From Acidimicrobiia bacterium (GTDB lineage Bacteria > Actinomycetota > Acidimicrobiia > Spongiisociales > SHLN01), in NCBI GenBank assembly GCA_030624805.1, contig JAUXJL010000105.1:1-7012 (forward strand): DNA of 7,012 bases, in the 5' to 3' direction. Positions within the stretch are counted from its first letter, which is position 1. Each line of letters begins with the position of its first letter. A program made the translations under genes and the position numbers. The notes beneath the pieces are model-generated. The model was not told where the DNA came from. It saw only the letters and a program-made list of their open reading frames with translations, and did no database searches. Shown piece after piece: positions 1-4,566 of this stretch.

Positions 1-204
1 AGCCGTTCCCGGCCGCCCTACTCCTGTCCCGCGTTTCGTCGACCTCGGGACCACACTCCCCGCGGCCGACGAAGTAGCCATTGGCGTCACCCACGCCGCC
101 CCGGCACCCGGCAAGGGTGTTCTCACGGCCGGTATTGCCGTTCCCAGGCGTCGCGACGGCGCTTGGCTGGGGGCGCAGGCACTCCGTAGGCCCACCCAAA
201 TGAT
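1..204. other. Left-edge stretch with no assignable gene
   Basis: Several frames are open on both strands simply because the DNA is GC rich. Plus frame 1 ends in TAG at 187-189 but encodes an Arg/Ser/Pro-rich shadow-like peptide. Plus frame 3 stops at 75-77. One minus frame is open throughout and gives a Gly/Asn-rich peptide, but it lacks a convincing start and matches no family I recognise. A 7-bp inverted repeat (34-40 with 67-73) has a 26-nt loop and is weak. No terminator with a T-tract follows the gene ending at 205. The stretch may contain the end of a gene lying to the left. Confidence 0.3.
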
Positions 205-744
205 CTACGCTTTGGAGTCCGGCCCATCCTGCAATGTGCTCATGAACACTTGCATGCCGTAGTGCACAGCGATCATGCCGCCGATCTCCATGATCTGCGC
301 CTCGGTGAAATGCCGCTTGCCTTCCTCGTAAAACGAGTTGTCTACCCGTTCGGGATGGCGATACATGAGATAGGCGTAGCGAAGTGCCCACTTCTCTGCC
401 GGCGAGAACTCATCTGCGTCCCCACTGCCGAATGATCCGGCGTGGATCCGCGCCTCGGAAAGTCCACCTGCCAGGGCTTTCCGCGACCGTAAACCGGCGA
501 AGTATGGATCTGCGGCAGTGCGAGCCAGTTGAATCCGAACAATTTCTTTCAGGTTGTGGTCGACTCCTCCATCGAGAAGCGACGTTGCCAGCGCGTCACC
601 CAGTGCCTGTGCATAGTTGGGCGCGTGGGCAAGGATCCGGGGGAAGACGGCGTCTTGATCGCCCATCTCGGCAAAGGCATCCATGACCCGGCCGAGACCT
701 TGCTCGGCGGCGGCCTGGCGGCTGATGGGATCGATGTGGGGCAT
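205..744 (-). CDS. CMD/AhpD-fold protein lacking the redox cysteine pair (paralog of the upstream gene)
   Basis: A 179-residue protein of the carboxymuconolactone decarboxylase / AhpD-like fold, all-helical and normally oligomeric. The ATG at 744 is chosen because the protein then aligns residue for residue with its neighbour and lies 13 nt after that gene's stop, with a weak GAGAAG upstream. The core at residues 62-90 (DHNLKEIVRIQLART, then ADPYFAGLRS) matches the upstream protein, keeping E67 and R86. The two positions that are Cys79 and Sec82 there are D79 and F82 here, so thiol peroxidase chemistry of the AhpD kind is not possible at this site. A second conserved stretch is residues 111-129 (EFSPAEKWALRYAYLM). 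It stops near residue 179, about 35 residues shorter than the neighbour, and ends in TAG. Possible roles are a structural partner, a regulatory subunit of a hetero-oligomer, or a non-redox CMD enzyme. The family call is secure; the function is unknown. Confidence 0.88.
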   Translation of the reverse strand: MPHIDPISRQAAAEQGLGRVMDAFAEMGDQDAVFPRILAHAPNYAQALGDALATSLLDGGVDHNLKEIVRIQLARTAADPYFAGLRSRKALAGGLSEARIHAGSFGSGDADEFSPAEKWALRYAYLMYRHPERVDNSFYEEGKRHFTEAQIMEIGGMIAVHYGMQVFMSTLQDGPDSKA

Positions 745-757
745 TGGGCTTCTCGAG

Positions 758-1408
758 TTAGTCGGCGTCGGACGACGCTTCCTCTGACCGTGCCATCGCA
801 CCGTCCAGATGCGAAACGGGAGTGTCTCCGTAGATGCGACGCGACTCGTCCTGGTCCACCAACCGCCCGTCCGGCGTAAACATCGGATAGAAATCGAGCG
901 TCCGGAAGAAGGTGTGGTAGCCGACGTTGAATCCGATGAAGGCTCCCAGCTCAACGATCTCGGCCTCGGTGTAGTGCTGACGCAGACGATCGTAGAAAGC
1001 CGCGTCGATCTTTTCGGGTGTGAACTGCATGAGCTCGCTGTACTCGAGGGCGATCTTCTCAGCTCCACTGAACTCGGGACTGTCTCGCCAATTGTCGATG
1101 CCCTCGTCGATACGCTCTTCCGTAAGGCCGTTCCGCTTCGCCGAAGCAGATCGAACGTTCCCTCAGTAGTTGCAGAAGGCGGCCCGGGATAGTTGTACCC
1201 GGATGATCTCTTTGAGGGAGTGATCGACCGTCCCGGTGTTAAAAACCGTTCCCCAGGCAACATAGAGAGCCTTGGACAACTCGGGGTTGTGGCCCTGAAT
1301 AGCGTGGAAGGCCGGGTCAGGAGCCTTATGTTTCAATGCTTTCCTGACGAAGGGTGCGAGATCGGATTCCATCAGATCGTCGATCTCGAGCATCGAGATA
1401 TTCGGCAT
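758..1408 (-). CDS. Putative selenocysteine-containing AhpD/CMD-like protein (CxxU), with in-frame TGA at codon 82
   Basis: Reading through the TGA gives 216 residues of the AhpD/CMD family, whose redox members reduce peroxides through a CxxC pair. Residues 1-81 and 83-216 lie in one frame, and both sides align with the intact paralog downstream, so no frameshift is involved. The active site reads E67-x11-C79-N-Y-U82-x3-R86, the spacing of M. tuberculosis AhpD (E118, C130, C133, H137) with Arg in place of the last His. Further conserved parts are residues 110-127 (SPEFSGAEKIALEYSELM) and the helix near EAEIVELGAF. An acidic tail follows (SEEASSDAD). The ATG at 1408 has GGGAG 9 nt upstream. 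The gene begins 73 nt after the phosphotransferase and precedes the paralog by 13 nt. It ends in TAA. Without recoding, only 81 residues ending in CNY would be made. Alternatives are a recent nonsense mutation or a sequencing error. The gene call is firm; Sec insertion is well supported but unproven. Confidence 0.85.
1128..1154 (-). promoter_or_regulatory. Candidate bacterial SECIS hairpin
   Basis: In the minus-strand transcript the 8-bp upper stem pairs 1150-1143 with 1132-1139, including one T-G wobble (1148/1134). The loop is GGC (1142-1140). Below it come an A/A mismatch (1151/1131), two G-C pairs (1152/1130 and 1153/1129) and a wobble (1154/1128). An alternative lower stem pairs CGTTC (1157-1153) with GAACG (1133-1129). 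The loop begins 20 nt after the TGA and starts with G. From memory, the bacterial SECIS model needs a loop about 16-37 nt after UGA with a G in its first two positions, and both hold. SelB bound to Sec-tRNA would recognise this element within the coding sequence. Folding was done by eye. Confidence 0.65.
1163..1165 (-). other. In-frame TGA, probable selenocysteine codon (Sec82)
   Basis: The triplet read 1165 to 1163 is TGA, flanked by codons for C-N-Y before and G-N-V-R after. In AhpD-type proteins the residue three after the first active-site Cys is the second redox Cys, exactly where this codon falls. Sec replacing a catalytic Cys is the usual signature of a selenoprotein. Trp is unlikely, because every Trp codon in the other genes here is TGG. 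Confidence 0.75.
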
Positions 1409-1417
1409 CGCGCAGTT

Positions 1418-1422
1418 CTCCC
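1418..1422 (-). promoter_or_regulatory. Ribosome binding site of the putative selenoprotein gene
   Basis: GGGAG lies 9 nt before the ATG at 1408. It favours this start over the in-frame Met at residue 6 and over an out-of-frame ATG at 1437. An intact ribosome binding site also argues that the gene is still expressed. Confidence 0.55.
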
Positions 1423-1435
1423 GTCGTGGGACGCC

Positions 1436-1441
1436 ATCTTA
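1436..1441 (-). promoter_or_regulatory. Possible internal -10 element (TAAGAT)
   Basis: TAAGAT fits the TANNNT pattern in the 73-nt gap upstream of the selenoprotein gene and would give a leader of roughly 20 nt. No -35 box is visible at the right distance (the sequence there is GC rich). It may allow expression independent of the phosphotransferase gene, but it could be chance. Confidence 0.2.
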
Positions 1442-1481
1442 CGGTGATGGCTCCCTCCCCGCCGACTGCGCCTGAGTGGAG

Positions 1482-2540
1482 CTAAGCCGCCAGGTGCTCG
1501 GCGTGAACGGCGATGAGCTTCACCAGGTCCCCGAGACCGGCGAATCGTTCATCCCGGGTCTGCCCCCGCAGCCACCGAATGTGGATCTGAGCGAGGATGA
1601 CCGCCAGCCGGTACAACCCGAGGACGTGGTAAAAGCGGATGCTTGACACGTCGCGGCCACTGGCGCCGGCATACCGCTCGATCAGCTCTGTTCGGCTGGG
1701 GAATCCGGTGGCGTCGTGGGGCATGGGCGAGAATGCCCGCACCTCCTCGGGGTCGTCTTCGTCGATCCAATAGGCAAGCAGGGCGCCGAGATCGGAAAGC
1801 GGATCGCCGAGCGTGGCCATATCCCAGTCGAAAACCGCCACCAGCCGGCCAGGGTCATCGGTCGCGAACATCGAGTTATCGAGCTTGTAGTCGTTGTGGA
1901 TGAGGGCAGGCGTCCCCTCGGGCGGGAGATGGCCGGCCAGCCATCGGTGGACCGCCTCCATGGCGGGGACCTCCTCAGCCTTGGCCTTCTCCCAGCGCCC
2001 GAACCATCCCCCAACCTGTCGCTCGATGAAGCCGGCCGGTTTGCCGAGCTCGTGCAGCCCCAGTGCCGAGAAGTCGACGGCATGCAACCGGGCAAGACCG
2101 TCGACGAGCGCCTCCCCCATCTGGAGGGAGGCACCCTGAATGCTGCCGTACGCGACGGGCATCCGGCGTCGAACCACTACACCGTATCGGCGTTCCATTA
2201 AAAGGAACATTGCTCCGATGACGGATTCGTCCTCGCACAACAGGAACGACCGGGGGGCGGGCGGGTATGACTCATGGAGTCTTGAAAGGACCTGATGCTC
2301 CCGAGCCATATCGTGTGATCGAGGGGCGAGCGGACCGAGCGGCGGCCGACGGAGCACGTACACGTGGTCGCCGTAGTCGAGCTCGTAGGTGAGGTTGGCG
2401 GCTCCGCCTCCAAATTGGCGAACGATGAGCGATTGGTCGGCACCCGGAACCCTGTCACGCAAATAGGCACGAACCGATTCCTCGTCGAACCGCTCCTCGG
2501 GGCGGACCGGAATCGTCTCGGCGGTAGGCTCCGGAATCAC
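1482..2540 (-). CDS. APH-fold phosphotransferase of the ACAD10/11 type (possible hydroxyacyl-CoA kinase)
   Basis: A 352-residue cytoplasmic kinase-fold protein (APH family, COG3173). The N-lobe has a glycine-rich turn at 44-54 (GGGAANLTYEL) and the family block VYVLRRPPLGPLAPRSHDMARE at 60-81. The catalytic loop is H215-N-D217-Y-K-L-D-N222 and the metal-binding motif is D238-W-D240, followed by GDPLSDLG. All key residues are present, so it should be active. Relatives include the kinase domain of ACAD10/11 and Pseudomonas LvaA, which phosphorylate 4-hydroxyacyl-CoA substrates. That substrate is an inference here, and antibiotic resistance is unlikely. The start is GTG at 2540. No ATG, GTG or TTG occurs upstream in frame before a stop, and the ribosome binding site is poor. 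The 10-mer CTCCGGAATC (plus strand) occurs at 2529-2538 and 2562-2571, with a partial third copy near 2506-2515, giving IPE-like repeats around the start. It is the first gene of the minus-strand operon. It ends in TAG. Confidence 0.85.
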   Translation of the reverse strand: MIPEPTAETIPVRPEERFDEESVRAYLRDRVPGADQSLIVRQFGGGAANLTYELDYGDHVYVLRRPPLGPLAPRSHDMAREHQVLSRLHESYPPAPRSFLLCEDESVIGAMFLLMERRYGVVVRRRMPVAYGSIQGASLQMGEALVDGLARLHAVDFSALGLHELGKPAGFIERQVGGWFGRWEKAKAEEVPAMEAVHRWLAGHLPPEGTPALIHNDYKLDNSMFATDDPGRLVAVFDWDMATLGDPLSDLGALLAYWIDEDDPEEVRAFSPMPHDATGFPSRTELIERYAGASGRDVSSIRFYHVLGLYRLAVILAQIHIRWLRGQTRDERFAGLGDLVKLIAVHAEHLAA

Positions 2541-2573
2541 GTGACCGGTGCCACGGTCGGTCTCCGGAATCGT

Positions 2574-2601
2574 GTCATAGGCGAAGGCTAGATTCGTTCA
2601 A
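2574..2601 (-). promoter_or_regulatory. Candidate promoter of the phosphotransferase/CMD operon
   Basis: On the minus strand TTGAAC (2601-2596) is followed after 16 nt by TATGAC (2579-2574), resembling -35 and -10 boxes of a primary-sigma promoter. Transcription would start near 2567, about 27 nt before the GTG at 2540. The site lies in the divergent intergenic region and overlaps the likely promoter of the VOC gene, so the two directions may compete or share control. Confidence 0.4.
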
Positions 2602-2612
2602 CAGAAAGGAGG
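2589..2612 (+). promoter_or_regulatory. Possible -10 (TAGATT) and strong ribosome binding site of the VOC gene
   Basis: TAGATT at 2589-2594 fits TANNNT, but no good -35 box lies 16-18 nt upstream. AAAGGAGG at 2605-2612 is a near-perfect Shine-Dalgarno sequence 9 nt before the ATG at 2622. It is the strongest in the window, suggesting high expression of the VOC protein. Confidence 0.45.
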
Positions 2613-2621
2613 CATAAACCT

Positions 2622-3425
2622 ATGCCAGAACGGACATCGTATGCGCCCGGGAGCTTCAGCTGGGTTGACCTCACCACGAGCGACCTCGAAGCCGCCAAGA
2701 ATTTCTACACGGGCCTGCTGGGCTGGGAATACAAGACTGAGGAAACCCCGATGGGCCCGTACGTAATGGCCTACAAGGACGACAAGGCCGTTGCCGGATT
2801 GGGGAACCAACCCGATGAGCAGAAAGAGATGGGAATTCCTTCGTTCTGGAATTCGTATGTCTCGGTCGAGAGCGCCGACGAGAGCGCGACCAAGGCTGCC
2901 GAGCTCGGCGGCACGGTTCTGATGGGCCCGATGGATGCGGTCGAGGCGGGTCGAATGGCCTTCATCGCCGCACCCGGCGGAGAGACCTTCGGCGTGTGGG
3001 AAGCGAAGAACCATATCGGCGCCGGCCTGACCAACGAGCCGGGGACTCTGACGTGGAACGAGCTAGCCACCCGTGATATCAACACGGCCAAGACGTTCTA
3101 CGCCGCGTTGTTCGATTGGAAAGTCGAGACCGGGCCTAACCCGAGCGGCACCGGCGAGTACACAATCGCATCTGTCGGTGAAGACCAGAACGCTGGAATG
3201 CTCACCATCGACGAGAACTGGCCAGACCACGTCCCCAATTACTGGGGTATTTACCTGAGTGTCGCCGACGTTGAGGACACAACCGCCAAGGCCAAGGATC
3301 TCGGCGGCGAGGTTGTCATGCCGAGCATGACCATCCCGGATGTGGGCACCATGGTGGTGCTCCGGGATCCGACCGGCGCAATATTCAGTGCGCTCCAAGC
3401 CGCCCCGCAGCTCGACGAGTCGTAG
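2622..3425 (+). CDS. Two-domain VOC (glyoxalase-like) protein, CFP30B/Rv0577-like
   Basis: A 267-residue cytoplasmic protein with tandem vicinal-oxygen-chelate domains at about residues 11-127 and 141-260. Domain 1 opens with FSWVDLTTSDLEAAKNFY and closes with ETFGVWEA. Domain 2 opens with LTWNELATRDINTAKTFY and closes with DPTGAIFSALQAAP. The linker HIGAGLTNEPGTLTWNEL closely matches my recollection of mycobacterial CFP30B/TB27.3 (Rv0577), which has the same length and architecture. Family members bind metals or small molecules, and Rv0577 has been linked to methylglyoxal handling. Domain 1 lacks an obvious first metal ligand (W14-V15-D16), while domain 2 has E147, so any metal site is probably partial. 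A strong ribosome binding site fixes the start. It is transcribed divergently from the phosphotransferase and followed by a large hairpin. It ends in TAG. The fold is secure, the reaction is not known. Confidence 0.9.
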   Translation: MPERTSYAPGSFSWVDLTTSDLEAAKNFYTGLLGWEYKTEETPMGPYVMAYKDDKAVAGLGNQPDEQKEMGIPSFWNSYVSVESADESATKAAELGGTVLMGPMDAVEAGRMAFIAAPGGETFGVWEAKNHIGAGLTNEPGTLTWNELATRDINTAKTFYAALFDWKVETGPNPSGTGEYTIASVGEDQNAGMLTIDENWPDHVPNYWGIYLSVADVEDTTAKAKDLGGEVVMPSMTIPDVGTMVVLRDPTGAIFSALQAAPQLDES

Positions 3426-3492
3426 AGGACCGGTTGCAATGTGAGGGAGGCCATTTTGGGCCTCCCTCACCCGCGTCGGGGTTGCCGGTCCT
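3426..3492 (+). terminator. Nested perfect hairpin after the VOC gene
   Basis: The inner stem is 12 bp with no mismatch (3441-3452 with 3459-3470) around the 6-nt loop ATTTTG. An outer 8-bp stem pairs 3426-3433 (AGGACCGG) with 3485-3492 (CCGGTCCT). The outer arm starts at the base after the VOC stop and ends 9 nt before the next ATG. No T-tract follows, as is common for GC-rich actinobacterial terminators. It may end VOC transcription, protect the mRNA 3' end, or modulate translation of the following gene. Confidence 0.6.
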
Positions 3493-3501
3493 GTTTGCCT
3501 G

Positions 3502-4146
3502 ATGGAACCTACCGACCGCACGCAGGTCCGACGATTGCCCGAACGAGGCGATCACGACATCGGGACCATCAACTCGATACTCGATGAGGCTCTCATCTGT
3601 CACGTCGGGTTCGTGACCGAGGACGGCTACCCGGTGGTGATACCGACCATTCATGCTAGAAACGGCAATACCCTCTACCTGCACGGTTCCCCCGCCAGCC
3701 GCATGCTCCGATCCCTCAAGGGTGGTGCCGAGGTGTGTGTCACCGTAACAATCGTCGATGGGCTCGTGCTGGCCCGCTCTGTGTTTCATCATTCGATGAA
3801 CTATCGCTCGGTTGTCGTGTTCGGCCGGCCGCGTGAGGTCAATGATCAAGAGGAGAAGCTGCGTGCGCTGGAAGCCGTGACCGAACATGTTGCCCACGGC
3901 CGATGGACCGATGCCCGCCGGCCAAACGAATCCGAGCTGAAGGGCACAACCGTTCTTGCGGTCGACCTCGACGAGGCGTCGGCCAAAATGCGATCCGGAC
4001 CGCCCGGAGACGACGATGAGGACTATGAGCTGCCGGTCTGGGCGGGGATAGTTCCTGTCGCCACAACCTACGGGGCACCGGTCGATGACCCGCGGCTCCG
4101 GCGCGGCATCGAACCGCCCGGATACGCCACCGACTACCAGCGATAG
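3502..4146 (+). CDS. Pyridoxamine 5'-phosphate oxidase-like FMN split-barrel protein (NimA/COG3467 type)
   Basis: A 214-residue protein of the flavin-binding split-barrel superfamily. It opens with the typical block TDRTQVRRLPERGDHD (residues 4-19), then the helix SILDEAL and the barrel strands CHVGFVTEDGYPVVIPTIHA (33-52). LYLHGSPASRML (58-69) and HHSMNYRSVVVFG (96-108) are family positions near the flavin phosphate and the dimer interface. The C-terminal part (about 165-214) is acidic and then rich in Pro and Gly (PPGYATDYQR). Relatives bind FMN, F420 or heme and reduce nitro compounds or other small molecules; the substrate here cannot be told. The ATG at 3502 gives the usual N-terminus, but no Shine-Dalgarno sequence precedes it and the hairpin ends 9 nt upstream. 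The mRNA may be leaderless or translation may depend on the hairpin. It ends in TAG. Confidence 0.87.
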   Translation: MEPTDRTQVRRLPERGDHDIGTINSILDEALICHVGFVTEDGYPVVIPTIHARNGNTLYLHGSPASRMLRSLKGGAEVCVTVTIVDGLVLARSVFHHSMNYRSVVVFGRPREVNDQEEKLRALEAVTEHVAHGRWTDARRPNESELKGTTVLAVDLDEASAKMRSGPPGDDDEDYELPVWAGIVPVATTYGAPVDDPRLRRGIEPPGYATDYQR

Positions 4147-4163
4147 GCCGTGGACCGGCCCAG

Positions 4164-4180
4164 GGCAGCCCTTGGCTGCC
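4164..4180. terminator. Hairpin between convergent genes
   Basis: GGCAGCC (4164-4170) pairs with GGCTGCC (4174-4180) around a CTT loop. It lies in the 46-nt gap between the flavin-barrel gene ending at 4146 and the TfoX-like gene ending at 4193, so it may serve both strands. No T-tract follows on either side. Confidence 0.45.
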
Positions 4181-4192
4181 GCAGCACTCAGA

Positions 4193-4474
4193 CTATGACC
4201 GCGGGTGGCTGCCGAGCATCAGCCGGACTGCGTCGCTGCGGTCGACGGCCCGATCGGGGAACAGCACATAGTCTCGCTTGATCGGTGACTTGGGAAAGTA
4301 GCGCAGCGGTATCGCCCGTCCGCTCTCCAGCAGACTGTCCCGGACTTCGGTGGGGACCTTGAAGGCCAGGCCGACCGGGGTCAGCGAGGCAACGATGGAG
4401 CCGTCCCGGTATAGGGCGGCGCCGGAGAAGAAGTGGCGACATTCGAGAACACCGACACGGTCGTCGCTGTTCAT
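4193..4474 (-). CDS. Small TfoX/Sxy N-terminal-domain-like protein
   Basis: A 93-residue protein resembling a TfoX N-terminal domain. The pattern is RHFFSGAALYRDGSIVASL (13-31), then GLAFKVPTEVRDSLLESG (35-52) and a C-terminal LRYFPKSPIKRDYVLFPD. The family motif is usually MFGG; here it is FFSG. In gamma-proteobacteria TfoX/Sxy regulates competence, but the many stand-alone copies in actinobacteria have no known role. The ATG at 4474 has GAGGAG only 3 nt upstream, which is too close. The frame is open for 19 more codons to a TAG at 4534-4532. Those codons encode a helix-like stretch (LTELNLLAEEWMNSDD) that resembles the missing N-terminus of the family. The only starts there would be CTG (4507, 4498, 4492) or ATC (4522). 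The true protein may therefore be longer. It ends in TAG. Confidence 0.65.
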   Translation of the reverse strand: MNSDDRVGVLECRHFFSGAALYRDGSIVASLTPVGLAFKVPTEVRDSLLESGRAIPLRYFPKSPIKRDYVLFPDRAVDRSDAVRLMLGSHPRS

Positions 4475-4566
4475 CCACTCCTCAGCAAGCAGATTCAGCT
4501 CGGTCAGATACGGATCGGCGATACCACCAGGCTAAGCCCGACGGAGGCGATACCGACTCGACCGAA

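Noticed and set aside
1..204. Open frames on both strands at the left edge
   Set aside because: None has a start, ribosome binding site or recognisable motif; openness is expected at this GC content.
745..1263. A long minus-strand open frame running into the second CMD gene from the left part of the selenoprotein gene
   Set aside because: Its N-terminal half is a Ser/Arg/Thr-rich shadow overlapping the real CMD coding frame; only the part from the ATG at 744 has family similarity.
758..1408. Reading the split CMD gene as a frameshifted pseudogene
   Set aside because: The two halves are in the same frame, both match the intact paralog, and the single interruption is a TGA at a catalytic Cys position followed by a SECIS-like hairpin.
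2506..2571. Repeated CCGGAATC around the phosphotransferase start
   Set aside because: Could be operator copies, but most copies are explained by repeated Ile-Pro codons in the low-complexity N-terminus; evidence is insufficient.
4517..4554. Nine-base direct repeat GGCGATACC at 4517-4525 and 4546-4554
   Set aside because: Too short to distinguish from chance, and it lies partly in the possible upstream extension of the TfoX-like gene; an operator cannot be supported.
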